Source: a virus | Direction: 5' to 3' (one strand) | Virus record (IMG/VR): IMGVR_UViG_3300027969_000236 | Location: 1-35,851 of that record | DNA: 35,851 bases | Shown here: positions 20,676 to 29,223 of the stretch, piece by piece | Layout of the letters: each line of letters opens with the position of its first letter | Numbering within the stretch: the first letter of the stretch is position 1 | Notes under the pieces: generated by a model | Databases searched by the model: none | Told to the model about the DNA's origin: nothing | What the model saw: the letters and a program-made list of their open reading frames with translations, nothing else | Program-made: the position numbers and the translations under genes

Positions 20676-21056
20676 TTAGTTAATAATTTCTACCCAGTTA
20701 ATTGTATCTTCATCCCATCTGTACATTTTAGGTGGGTCACCTTGACCTGCATCACTAGGCATAGCTACTGGCGCATCCCATCTGCAAGTAGTTTCATTCA
20801 AAACCCATGAAGCATAAGGTTTTGGAGGTATAAAAGCATCACGGTCTTTGTCATAGGTATATCCAATACCCGCATAATTCTTTCTGATGTTGCCGTTATA
20901 ACTTGTTTTTACCCAAGTGCCACCAAGCAAACGCTCACAAAAGGCAATACCAATAGATTCTTTCTCATCGCCTTGAGCAGTTGAAGTGTCTGCATTGCTA
21001 ACCACAATGACTTGCGTCACCACGTTATTTGTATCTAGTTGGGCAAAGTGTGCCAT
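20676..21056 (-). CDS. Conserved phage fibre-associated protein, function unknown
   Basis: A 126-residue protein with a distinctive conserved style: MAHFAQLDTNNVVTQVIVV at the start, WVKTSYNGNIRKNYAGIGY in the middle and YRWDEDTINWVEI at the end. I recall this family from many aquatic phages, where it is usually encoded next to tail fibre genes, without a proven function. The ATG shares a base with the preceding stop (TAATG). It may be a fibre accessory or assembly protein. Confidence 0.7.
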   Translation of the reverse strand: MAHFAQLDTNNVVTQVIVVSNADTSTAQGDEKESIGIAFCERLLGGTWVKTSYNGNIRKNYAGIGYTYDKDRDAFIPPKPYASWVLNETTCRWDAPVAMPSDAGQGDPPKMYRWDEDTINWVEIIN

Positions 21057-21280
21057 TATCTACCTCCAAGTTCTTTAATTTGTTCGTCTGTCCAAATGGT
21101 GTTGATTGATTCTTCAAAAGCCTTAATCTTTTCCATCGTTGCATCTATTTCTTCCCAAGTTGGGCACGGTCTAGGGTCATCCCACTCAGTAATATCACGG
21201 TTGGATATTTGCCATTTGGCATTGGGTCTGAGCAGTTGCATTGCTGTGTCAATGCCGTAGAGTTGGAGTATTTTTACCAT
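21056..21280 (-). CDS. Small fibre-associated (XkdW-like) protein
   Basis: A 74-residue protein with a beta start (MVKILQLYGIDTAMQLLRPN), a Trp-Asp-Pro segment (ITEWDDPRPCPTWEEIDA) and a helical end. The pattern resembles the short XkdW-like domains found after phage fibres. It overlaps the end of the glycine-rich adhesin by seven bases and is coupled to the conserved protein downstream. Probably a fibre accessory; similarity is weak. Confidence 0.55.
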   Translation of the reverse strand: MVKILQLYGIDTAMQLLRPNAKWQISNRDITEWDDPRPCPTWEEIDATMEKIKAFEESINTIWTDEQIKELGGR

Positions 21281-22902
21281 GTGATGATTACAATTCCTGA
21301 ACCGCCATTACCGCCATTCAACGGGGTATATGCTGAGCCACCATTGCCACCTCCACCGCCACCTAAATTTGCAGTTCCAGCAGTAGCATTTGTAGTTTGA
21401 TATGCGCCTGTGCCACCTCCACCAGTACCTCCAGCACCACCTATATTAGAATTAGTGTAGCCACCGCCTCCTCCTCCTCCAGCATAGGTAACGCTACTTC
21501 CGCTATAGCTGTTTGCAGTCCCATTTCCACCCGCATAACCAGCTAGTTGCCCAGTTCCACCACCTCCAGCCGCACTTGCGCCTCCACCTCCACCGCCACC
21601 ATAAACATTGTTTATAACTGAACCACCAACATTACCTTGACCTGATGTTGCAGAACCTCCTACTTGTCCCGCACTACCGCCAGAAGAACCACCCCCTGAT
21701 CCACCTGACAAACCATTATTTGAACTTGTACCAGAGTTACCACCACCGCCTCCACCAACTGAACCTGTTGATCCATTGACTAAAGTACCAAATTTAGAAT
21801 TACCACCTGAACCACCATTGCCTTCTGTTGTTGCTCCAGCACCTCCTCCACCAACAGTAATTGCATAAGTAGTACCAGCAGTTACAGAAAGACCTGTGCC
21901 TGTTAAAAATCCACCAGCACCTCCACCTCCAGCCGCAGAATAACTGCCTCCAGTAAAAGTTCCACCACCACCACCACCACCACCTACAACAAGGTAATTG
22001 ACGCTTGTCACGCCTGTAGGTGCAGTCCATGAACCTGAACCAGTAAAGACCGATGTTGTTGTTGTGGATGGGACTAAATAAGAAATGATGACTACACCTG
22101 AACCGCCGTTAGAAGCAATTCCACTACCTCCATAAGAACCTCCCGAGCCACCACCAGTATTTGCAGTTCCCGCAGTTGATGTTTGATTTATAACAGCTCC
22201 TGCACCACCACCGCCAGAACCTCCAGAACCCGCAGTTCCGATGCCAACGGCCCCTCCACCACCACCCGCATAAGTGACGCTACTGCCAGTTATGCTTGAT
22301 GCTGTACCAGAACCTCCATTTCCTCCTAAACCAGTCGATGGTACTGTTCCATTACCACCAACAGCACTTGATCCTCCACCGCCTCCAAAGGCATCAGCAC
22401 TACTTATTACAGTTTTTCCACCAGCATTACCTTGCCCTGATGTTCCACTAGAAACAGTTGTTGAATTTGTATATCCATTACCACCACCAGAACCACCAGA
22501 TGCGCCAACTGCATTACCGTTGCCCCAATCTACACTTTCAGCACCGCCTTGACCGCCACCAACTGATCCAGTAGAACCATTGACCAAAGAACCAATTTTA
22601 GAATTTGATCCTGCTGTTGTACTTGATCTATTGTTATATGTTTGTCCTGTTCCTCCTCCTCCTACTGTAATTGCATAAGTTGTACCTGGAGTAACAGACA
22701 ATCCTGACCCCGCTAAATATCCTCCAGCACCTCCACCTCCACCGTTTACACTTCCAGCTCCACCACCACCTACGCATAGGTAATCAACGCTAGTAACCCC
22801 AGTAGGAGCAGTCCAACTGCTTGTAGAGTTAAATTGTTGAATTACTCGGTAAAAAGAAACTGCTTTCTTACCAGTAAAAAAGAAATTAGGTGCGCCAAAC
22901 AT
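21274..22902 (-). CDS. Glycine-rich tail adhesin with two tandem modules
   Basis: The ATG at 22902 immediately after the previous stop is preferred to the upstream start, giving 542 residues. After a 20-residue N-terminal segment there are two copies of a module of about 255 residues (22-275 and 285-542). Each begins with SWTAPTGVTSVxYL, then a Gly-rich patch, GLSVTxGTTYAITVGGGG, a long polyglycine region and a hydrophobic end (GSGVVIISY, GSGIVIITW). Polyglycine blocks of this type pack as polyglycine-II sandwiches in some phage adhesins (for example gp38 of S16). Receptor binding is therefore plausible. Confidence 0.7.
   Translation of the reverse strand: MFGAPNFFFTGKKAVSFYRVIQQFNSTSSWTAPTGVTSVDYLCVGGGGAGSVNGGGGGAGGYLAGSGLSVTPGTTYAITVGGGGTGQTYNNRSSTTAGSNSKIGSLVNGSTGSVGGGQGGAESVDWGNGNAVGASGGSGGGNGYTNSTTVSSGTSGQGNAGGKTVISSADAFGGGGGSSAVGGNGTVPSTGLGGNGGSGTASSITGSSVTYAGGGGGAVGIGTAGSGGSGGGGAGAVINQTSTAGTANTGGGSGGSYGGSGIASNGGSGVVIISYLVPSTTTTSVFTGSGSWTAPTGVTSVNYLVVGGGGGGGGTFTGGSYSAAGGGGAGGFLTGTGLSVTAGTTYAITVGGGGAGATTEGNGGSGGNSKFGTLVNGSTGSVGGGGGGNSGTSSNNGLSGGSGGGSSGGSAGQVGGSATSGQGNVGGSVINNVYGGGGGGGASAAGGGGTGQLAGYAGGNGTANSYSGSSVTYAGGGGGGGYTNSNIGGAGGTGGGGTGAYQTTNATAGTANLGGGGGGNGGSAYTPLNGGNGGSGIVIITW
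21277..22839 (-). repeat. Tandem duplication inside the glycine-rich adhesin
   Basis: The two protein modules correspond to 22078-22839 and 21277-22050. They share start, middle and end motifs but differ in loop lengths, so this is an old or fast-diverging duplication. On the plus strand the DNA is a long series of CCACCACC-type runs from the glycine codons, a likely substrate for slippage and module exchange. Confidence 0.6.
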
Positions 22903-22903
22903 A

Positions 22904-24004
22904 TTATGCAAACGCCTGTGCAAATGTTCCGTACCAGTTTGTACCGTCAGACACAAAACTAAGAATATCCACCGCAGATGCTGTAGCAGTTATAGTTGGG
23001 GCAGTACCACCAGGCCATTTAACGCTAGTAAATGTTGCTGTGGTCATTCCACTAGATGCTTGAATTAGTTTAAGAATAAATGATTTACCCGCAGTAGCTG
23101 TTGGCATTGTAAATGTGCAAGGTGTTGATGCTGTTAATGTTGCCGTCAATACTGTGCCAGTTGTTAACGCCAATGTGCTTGTTGACCCTACCGTTCCTAC
23201 TGCTTGAAGTGTTTCAACATAATTAGTAACTGTTGGATTGGTAAGGGTCTTATTGGTAAATGTCTCAGAACCCGCTAATGTGGCCAGAGTACCAGTTGTG
23301 GGCAATGTGACTGTTGTGGTTCCTGTTGCTGTTAGAGTGGTGCTATATGCTCCACTTGTTACCAATGTTGAACCATCAGCCAAAGTCAATGTTGCTGATG
23401 TTGCTGGAGCTGTTAAAGCAACCTTGTTTACACTTGTTGCCGTTGCGACTCCAATGGTAGGAGTTGTTAAAGTTGGAGAAGTTGAAAATACTAAATTGGT
23501 AGAAGTAGTTCCAGTTGCACCAGATGCCGTATAACCAGTTATATTGTTAAACGATGTAATGCTTGCAGTACTTGCATTTGTTCCACCATTTGCTATGGGC
23601 AAAACACCCGTAACTCCTGTTGTTAAACTAATGCTTGATTGAATCGTCTTTAAATTACCATTTGTATCCGTAGTTCCATCAGTTGACCATGTATCACCAA
23701 CTTGCAAAGTTACTTTGGCAATATTTCTAAGAGTGCTTGCGTTGTTTAAAGTAACAGTAATTGTTACCGCAGCAGTATCTCGGTTTTCAACATAAATTGT
23801 TTTAATCAATCTGCGAGTAGATGCAGCAGGTGAAGCCACCAATGTGACTTGAGTAGTGCCATTCAATGCACCATCACTAGAACCCTCAACAAAGGTTGTT
23901 CCATTGTCATCAGAGTAAGCAGTTACAAAGTCAGGATTTGTCGTGGCAGGAGCACCTGACATTGCTACCGTGATCGATTTGGTTGTTGTATCTAAAACTA
24001 ACAT
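22904..24004 (-). CDS. Tail fibre protein
   Basis: A 366-residue Thr/Ala/Ser-rich protein with two widespread fibre motifs: LPIANGGTNASTA (after a TGVTG turn) and GTLATLAGSETFTNKTLTNP. It ends with a small C-terminal domain closing in FVSDGTNWYGTFAQ. The N-terminal 110 residues are a beta-rich attachment domain. Such proteins trimerise into thin fibres. It is followed immediately by the glycine-rich adhesin, which may bind its tip. Confidence 0.75.
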   Translation of the reverse strand: MLVLDTTTKSITVAMSGAPATTNPDFVTAYSDDNGTTFVEGSSDGALNGTTQVTLVASPAASTRRLIKTIYVENRDTAAVTITVTLNNASTLRNIAKVTLQVGDTWSTDGTTDTNGNLKTIQSSISLTTGVTGVLPIANGGTNASTASITSFNNITGYTASGATGTTSTNLVFSTSPTLTTPTIGVATATSVNKVALTAPATSATLTLADGSTLVTSGAYSTTLTATGTTTVTLPTTGTLATLAGSETFTNKTLTNPTVTNYVETLQAVGTVGSTSTLALTTGTVLTATLTASTPCTFTMPTATAGKSFILKLIQASSGMTTATFTSVKWPGGTAPTITATASAVDILSFVSDGTNWYGTFAQAFA

Positions 24005-24013
24005 TTTGAACCC

Positions 24014-25336
24014 TTATCTTGAAATGAACCATGCAAATGCAGAGCCACCAGTTCCAGTAGAACCCGTACCAGAATATCCACTAAATCCACTTACACCTGA
24101 AACACCTGAATACCCTGAATAACCAGAAGTGCCAATACCTGAATAACCTGAATATCCACTTACACCCGATCCAGAATAACCTGAAATACCTGAAAAACCT
24201 GATATTCCAGAATACCCACTATAGCCACTATAACCAGATTGAGTATATGTGACTTGTGTTGCAGTAAGAATGATTGATGGTGTTCTTGGGAACGAGCCAC
24301 CAGCGGCTACCGTTTCAAGATATACACTTGTATTTGAAGTCAACCAATAAACTTGAATGTAGTCACCCGCAGTCAAACTTAAAACATAATTAACCGTCAA
24401 AATCTCTGAACTATATGCGCTTCCTTGTTTATCAGGAACATCATAATGAGAGTTGGTGTCTGGTATATCTGTTCCGTTTTTACGCAACCAAACATCTGTA
24501 TTCCCAAGTGCCGTGCTATGGTTGGTAAATTGAATGGAGAATGTAATACTGTAAACACCAGTATTTGCAAATGTGACTCGACTACTGGATGCGACAGATA
24601 CACCAGTATTTCCAGTATCAGCACTATTTATTGTGATGGCATAAGGAGTGTTGATTGCAGCAGCGGTCTGAGTTGTTGTATCCCAAAATGATCCCCAAAA
24701 GCCTCTTGTACCACCCGCACCAACAGCTCCAGAATAGCCTGAATAACCGCTATAGCCCGAAACACCACTACCCGAATACCCAGATATACCTGAACCAGAA
24801 TAACCGCTTATACCGCTATATCCTGAGATTCCACTAAAGCCTGAAATACCAGAGTATCCCGAAGTTCCTATTCCACTATATCCGCTGTAACCAGATGTAC
24901 CCGATCCTGAATATCCTGATACTCCACTTCCAGAATATCCACTTATGCCTGAATAGCCTGAAATGCCAGAAAATCCTGATATGCCTGAATAACCGCTGTA
25001 ACCCGATCTACCAGAATAACCACTAGCCCCCGATGCACCCAATTGAACAAAAGGAGCTGGGGCTGACCAAGTAAATGTAGTTCCTGTCTTAGAGTTAACA
25101 AACGCTATGGATACCCAAACAATGTTCGTAGGGCTTACAGGAGGACTTTGAACCCATCCTGTAGGAGGTACACCTACATTGGTGAGGAAGTTCCATGAGC
25201 CACCCGTGGGTGTCGCAGGGGCAGTTGCTGATTCATAAAAGATAAACCATTCAAAATAGGTTCCACTAAAGGATACAGTATTCCCATACAGACCAACTGT
25301 TTCAACTGACTGACCGTATAAACCACCTGTTGCCAT
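24014..25336 (-). CDS. Collagen-like fibre with an internal C1q/TNF-like domain
   Basis: A 440-residue protein in four parts. Residues 1-99 are a Trp-module domain (PTGW, NIVWVSIAF). Residues 100-206 are collagen-like Gly-X-Y repeats, mostly SGYSG/SGISG/SGFSG. Residues about 210-363 are a jelly-roll-type domain resembling C1q/TNF heads (GVYSITFSIQF, DVWLRKNGTDIP, LTAGDYIQVYW). Residues 367-430 are a second collagen-like block, with a short Trp/Phe end. A head domain enclosed by two collagen stalks is unusual; C1q-like heads normally sit at the C terminus. A trimeric, flexible fibre is likely. AAGG precedes the start. Confidence 0.75.
   Translation of the reverse strand: MATGGLYGQSVETVGLYGNTVSFSGTYFEWFIFYESATAPATPTGGSWNFLTNVGVPPTGWVQSPPVSPTNIVWVSIAFVNSKTGTTFTWSAPAPFVQLGASGASGYSGRSGYSGYSGISGFSGISGYSGISGYSGSGVSGYSGSGTSGYSGYSGIGTSGYSGISGFSGISGYSGISGYSGSGISGYSGSGVSGYSGYSGYSGAVGAGGTRGFWGSFWDTTTQTAAAINTPYAITINSADTGNTGVSVASSSRVTFANTGVYSITFSIQFTNHSTALGNTDVWLRKNGTDIPDTNSHYDVPDKQGSAYSSEILTVNYVLSLTAGDYIQVYWLTSNTSVYLETVAAGGSFPRTPSIILTATQVTYTQSGYSGYSGYSGISGFSGISGYSGSGVSGYSGYSGIGTSGYSGYSGVSGVSGFSGYSGTGSTGTGGSAFAWFISR
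24047..24238 (-). repeat. Collagen-like repeat tract, C-terminal block
   Basis: Degenerate tandem DNA repeats with 9-bp periodicity encode the Gly-X-Y block of residues 367-430. The unit is roughly TATTCAGGT/TATAGTGGC, decoded mainly as Tyr-Ser-Gly or Ile-Ser-Gly. Confidence 0.7.
24719..25039 (-). repeat. Collagen-like repeat tract, N-terminal block
   Basis: A longer tract of the same 9-bp-period repeat encodes residues 100-206. With the second tract it forms a pair of related direct repeats about 480 bp apart, a possible site for recombination that would loop out the head domain. Confidence 0.7.
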
Positions 25337-25345
25337 GATTGATCC

Positions 25346-26335
25346 TTATCTGAAACTATAACGATAGTCTCTAGGCTGAAACTCTGATGTGAGATGTTGA
25401 TCTCCACCACGCCATTTATCTTTAAAGTTCTGATCTTCAATAAGACCATAAGCCTCATCAAACCTTGCTCTCCACTTTTCAGCTTCAGATGTATTCTTGT
25501 TCTTGTCGTAATAAGACTCTAAAGTACCGTAGAAGTAGCCTTCAGGGAAGGTTGCCAATACAGAGTTATTCTGAACCAAAGGATCTGTTACATCTGAAGT
25601 TGCGCTAAAAAGAAAAGGAAATGTCTTTTGGTAATAGGCAAGAATCTGAACGCCAGAGCCAGGGTTTGGGGTAAAAACGTAGTTAGGACCCACTTCAGAG
25701 AAAGATGCACGAATTACCCTTGGTACTCCAAAAGGTTTGACGTACAACTGGTCAATCATCTTTCTGCGAATGATCTCTCTATCCCCTACACGGTCATAGA
25801 TGATCCAAGGACCAAAGCCCGCAGCGTTGGAACCTGGCTCAACAGCAGAACTGGGCGTTTGTTGGAAAAACAAAATAGGCCAATTCATATCCGCAGGGAT
25901 AGGAGCCAATCCTTGAGCATTTGTGGTTAGATAATCTGGAGTGGTTGCGTTATAAGGGTCAGAACGCAATGCGGGGAGTTCTACCGTCCTCATCTTGAGT
26001 TCTGCCATCTGAATAGAGTTTTGTATCTCCAAGACAGATTGAGTGGGCAGTTTTAGAAGAGCAGTTGGGAAAGTTGCAGTACTCCAGATCAAGTCTGGGT
26101 CATTGACGGTAATGGTGGATACGCCTACCGCAGTAACCACGGTAAAAGGAAAGCTCATGTTGTAACCAACAAAGTCCCCTACATTCAATACACCCACCAA
26201 AGAAGAGGCAGTTCCTATAGACCCACTACCAGAAGTATAAGAAGTGGCATTAACGCTAGTAGATGAGGCTATGGCTCCTACCCAAGATGCAACACGGCTT
26301 ACAAGAGTATTGGCAGACTGGATAAATTGAGCCAT
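25346..26335 (-). CDS. Head-tail adaptor protein (SU10-adaptor-like)
   Basis: A 329-residue protein placed after capsid genes and before fibres. Its C-terminal two-thirds have the look of the SU10-type adaptor: a DYLTTN...PADMNWPILFF segment, WIIYDRVGDREIIRRKMIDQ, then VQNNSVLATFPEGYFYGTLE and a helical end (KWRARFDEAYGLIED) with an arginine-rich tail. The N-terminal 60 residues are a Ser/Gly-rich extension. Adaptor dodecamers link portal and nozzle. The assignment rests on motif style and gene order. Confidence 0.7.
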   Translation of the reverse strand: MAQFIQSANTLVSRVASWVGAIASSTSVNATSYTSGSGSIGTASSLVGVLNVGDFVGYNMSFPFTVVTAVGVSTITVNDPDLIWSTATFPTALLKLPTQSVLEIQNSIQMAELKMRTVELPALRSDPYNATTPDYLTTNAQGLAPIPADMNWPILFFQQTPSSAVEPGSNAAGFGPWIIYDRVGDREIIRRKMIDQLYVKPFGVPRVIRASFSEVGPNYVFTPNPGSGVQILAYYQKTFPFLFSATSDVTDPLVQNNSVLATFPEGYFYGTLESYYDKNKNTSEAEKWRARFDEAYGLIEDQNFKDKWRGGDQHLTSEFQPRDYRYSFR

Positions 26336-26343
26336 AAGTTTCC

Positions 26344-26841
26344 TTAACGTGTCGGTATAGCAGGATTATAAGGTATTGGTATCTTTCCGCTAGGGTGACA
26401 AACAAAATCTGAGTAATATTCGTTCACTATTGCGTAAAAAAGAATCTTGTCTTTTTTCTCTTTCTTGATCAGTTCCCAAGGACGATTATTAAACCATCTA
26501 GACTCAATTTCGTGGGCAAAGCATTTAGGCAATTCCATTACATGAGCAGTACCCGCAAAGAATGGATTGTCTGTGCCATGTTTGGCATAAAACTCTCTTC
26601 TTTCTTTACAAAATTCTTTTATATTTTCTACATTGTGTTGAGTGTATTGAACATACCTCTCTCCATCAATTGCCCCAACTTTATAGTCTAGGTTAGTCGT
26701 CTTGAATGTTTGTGACCATGTACCCGATTTAACTTCATTGAACAGTTTGTCGTTTTGACGGAAAACCCCATCAAAACCAGCCTCCAGATTACCTTTTAAA
26801 TAATAATCTTCGCTTACTTCATCTGTTTCATACTTTTCCAT
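26344..26841 (-). CDS. Uncharacterised protein between capsid and adaptor
   Basis: A 165-residue soluble protein rich in aromatic and charged residues, with two cysteines and an HVMELPKCFAHEIESRWFNN helix. Its position next to the major capsid gene suggests a head-completion or decoration role, but no motif supports this. The ribosome binding site AAAGGAG is part of a self-complementary stretch (26850-26865), so its translation may be limited by structure. Confidence 0.55.
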   Translation of the reverse strand: MEKYETDEVSEDYYLKGNLEAGFDGVFRQNDKLFNEVKSGTWSQTFKTTNLDYKVGAIDGERYVQYTQHNVENIKEFCKERREFYAKHGTDNPFFAGTAHVMELPKCFAHEIESRWFNNRPWELIKKEKKDKILFYAIVNEYYSDFVCHPSGKIPIPYNPAIPTR

Positions 26842-26849
26842 GCATTTAA

Positions 26850-26865
26850 CTCCTTTCCAAAGGAG
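26850..26865 (-). promoter_or_regulatory. Hairpin that would hide a ribosome binding site
   Basis: CTCCTTT-CC-AAAGGAG is a perfect 7-bp palindrome between the capsid gene and the next gene. On the minus-strand mRNA its 3' arm is the AAAGGAG ribosome binding site of the 165-residue gene. Closing the inner two pairs is sterically unlikely, but a 5-bp stem with a 6-base loop remains. It may keep that gene's translation low relative to capsid protein. Confidence 0.4.
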
Positions 26866-26894
26866 GCTCCGTAGAACCCCCTTCAGAAAACCGT

Positions 26895-28070
26895 TTAGGT
26901 CAAATAACGCTTAACTTGCGTTGATGTTCTAGCAGCAGTAACCGCAGTACCCGTTGGGCTAACCGCAGCGAGAACCGCTACACCCGCAGGATTGCGAACA
27001 ATCAATGTACCTTCCATGATGTATTGATCCAAAGAAGCATCAGCGTTTGAGAACACTTCGTTATTTGGGCCAAGCTCACGGAGTGAACCCCATTGGATGA
27101 CATCAGGATTTAAGAACAATGCAGAAGTATTGTCTGAACCTGTTTGGTCCATGATCCAACTGTCATCGATCTGATAGGTATAGTTGAAGTCACCTTCGTA
27201 TGTACCAATCGTGTCACCTTTGTCAGCAGGGTTGAACCTGTTGATTGAACGGCTTGTAGGCATCTGATCAGAAATATGGGTTCTCATTGAAGTGGGAACA
27301 ACCATGTTGGTGATTTTTGCGTTAAAGCGTTGTTCAGCAGTTGTTACCAATTGCTTGTACAAGAATGGGCTGAATTGCTGAAGAGTTACGCCAGAAGCAC
27401 TTGCGGTGAAACTGAAATAACCCAAACCTGCATTAGACAAAGAACCGTTAAAAGGTGTGTTAGTGCTAACACCACTAGTTACGTCATTGGCATCAGATGT
27501 TGCAAGGTTCAATACGTCTGTACCAGAAGCAGCATTGCCTGAACGTGTTCCTGCAAACGAAAACAAAGAACCAAATCTTCGTCCTTGGTTAACAGAAGTT
27601 ACGCCAGAAGGTTGTGTACCTGCTTGACCTGAGTACTTGATTGAACCACCGTCTGCACGAACCATCTGGAGTTCTACGTCAAACATAATCTCAGTCAATT
27701 GCTTGACTTCTTGATATGCTTGTGGGTCACCACCAGCTTGTTCAACCGCACGGGCTGTACCTGTAGCACCAATCACAGTTGTAAAAATCTGTGTGTAGTT
27801 ACCGCAGTTAGCACGGGTGTTTGAAGATGCAGTTGTAGAGTCTACGGCAGCTCCTTCCAATCTAGCGTTTAAGCCAGGTACACGGAAGTAGTCGATAGGC
27901 CAAATGTGCAAAGTTGAATTAACTTTACGCTTTTTGGACATAGCCATATTTGTTAAAGGCGTTCTGTCTTTAACGTAGTTGGAGACTGTTAAGTCCATGT
28001 CTTTAACAACGATATCGGTATTATATGTACCGTTACCATTGCCAAGTGATGTTGATGTAATCGTTGCCAT
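26895..28070 (-). CDS. Major capsid protein (SU10/DUF5309-like)
   Basis: A 391-residue protein with features of the SU10-type (DUF5309) HK97-fold capsid protein. A short N-terminal arm leads to DRTPLTNMAMSKKRKVNSTL and a W-x2-D strand, then the long helix region TEIMFDVELQMVRADGG, a variable surface domain (residues about 150-230) and the C-terminal A-domain segments NMVVPTSMRTHISDQ and QIDDSWIMDQT. It should build the icosahedral head. AGGAG sits upstream of the start, and the scaffold-like gene lies just before it, as expected. Confidence 0.8.
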   Translation of the reverse strand: MATITSTSLGNGNGTYNTDIVVKDMDLTVSNYVKDRTPLTNMAMSKKRKVNSTLHIWPIDYFRVPGLNARLEGAAVDSTTASSNTRANCGNYTQIFTTVIGATGTARAVEQAGGDPQAYQEVKQLTEIMFDVELQMVRADGGSIKYSGQAGTQPSGVTSVNQGRRFGSLFSFAGTRSGNAASGTDVLNLATSDANDVTSGVSTNTPFNGSLSNAGLGYFSFTASASGVTLQQFSPFLYKQLVTTAEQRFNAKITNMVVPTSMRTHISDQMPTSRSINRFNPADKGDTIGTYEGDFNYTYQIDDSWIMDQTGSDNTSALFLNPDVIQWGSLRELGPNNEVFSNADASLDQYIMEGTLIVRNPAGVAVLAAVSPTGTAVTAARTSTQVKRYLT

Positions 28071-28087
28071 CTGAAATACTCCTAAAG

Positions 28088-29197
28088 TTACTTACGTCTT
28101 TTGTTTGACGCAAGCATGGTTGCTAAAAGATCCCTAGCCGCATTCTTATCGCCTTTATCAGCACGTTTCTGAAGGTCTTCAGTTGGATCAGGCATACTTG
28201 TTTTACCTTTAGCAGTTTGCTTGCCCGCAGCAGCGAGTGAGCCTCCAGCATTCTTAATCTTTGGTCCTTCTCTGAACTTAAGTCCATCCCTGACCAAACT
28301 TAACAGGTATTCATCACTAGACACCAAATCAATATTTGGAATGCCTGGGACGATTGCAAGATTTGCACCTTTCCAATCCCTAGCCAACTTATCCCGTAAT
28401 TCGGTGTAGTGGGCTTTGTTGGACAATTCTTTATCCGTAAAACTTTGTCTTGCTTGTTCTAATTGCTGAGAAACAAGCTGACTCCGTTGTTGAAAAAATT
28501 GTTCAACTTTAGGACGATTCGTTTGAATAAATTGTGACTTTTCTTGGATCAATTCTTGGTTTCGAGCAATTGCTGCTTGAGCTTCAGATTGACGTACAGG
28601 ATCAGTCGCATTTTGTAGAATACGGTTCCATTCTTGGTTATATTTTTGAATTGTGATTAATTCATCAGCTACAGCTTGTAACTCAGGAACTATGGTCAAC
28701 TCTAAACCAATTTGTAACCCATCTATTTCATTCCTACGTTTCACTTCAAATTCTTCAAACTCGGCTCTATCAGCTTTCAGTTTGCGGGAATTTTCATCCA
28801 AAGCACTTGTTTGACCAAGAAGAGTAGCCGCCTTCTTTGCAGTTAACTCAACAAAACCGCCTTCTACGTTTTTATTGGGTATTTTGAACTTTAAATCAGG
28901 ATTCTCTTCAGCAAATGCAAAGAAATTGACTGTATCGTTATCTCCTTCGGAGGACTCTACACTATTCTCTTCATCTACTGTTTCTTCAGTCTCACTCACG
29001 CTTTCTTCAGGTTCGCTTCCATCTTCAGGTTGCGCCTGTGGGGTAGGGGATGACTCCTCTACTTGTCCACCTGGTGGCGGTGTGCTTCCATTGGGCTGTG
29101 GACTGTTTCGTCTGTTGACGGCAATCATTTCAGCTATGTTGGCAACTGGGTCACCAGTTTGTTGGGTAACGGTCTCAGGTGAGGTCACGTTTTCCAT
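28088..29197 (-). CDS. Head scaffold-like protein
   Basis: A 369-residue protein with a disordered, very acidic N-terminal third (PEESVSETEETVDEENSVES), a long coiled-coil middle (residues about 130-270) and a basic C-terminal tail (LLATMLASNKRRK). This composition, directly before the major capsid gene, is typical of internal scaffolding proteins that guide procapsid assembly and leave before DNA packaging. No protease is visible, so removal by cleavage is not indicated. Confidence 0.75.
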   Translation of the reverse strand: MENVTSPETVTQQTGDPVANIAEMIAVNRRNSPQPNGSTPPPGGQVEESSPTPQAQPEDGSEPEESVSETEETVDEENSVESSEGDNDTVNFFAFAEENPDLKFKIPNKNVEGGFVELTAKKAATLLGQTSALDENSRKLKADRAEFEEFEVKRRNEIDGLQIGLELTIVPELQAVADELITIQKYNQEWNRILQNATDPVRQSEAQAAIARNQELIQEKSQFIQTNRPKVEQFFQQRSQLVSQQLEQARQSFTDKELSNKAHYTELRDKLARDWKGANLAIVPGIPNIDLVSSDEYLLSLVRDGLKFREGPKIKNAGGSLAAAGKQTAKGKTSMPDPTEDLQKRADKGDKNAARDLLATMLASNKRRK

Positions 29198-29223
29198 TAG
29201 TTTATCCTATTCTATAAAAAATG

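Noticed and set aside
22274-23534. Plus-strand proline- and valine-rich frames opposite the fibres
   Set aside because: They are the mirror image of glycine and threonine codon runs in the minus-strand fibres and have no ribosome binding sites.
21277-25039. CRISPR-like or regulatory DNA repeats
   Set aside because: Periodicity follows codons of glycine-rich and collagen-like proteins, with no constant repeat-spacer pattern.
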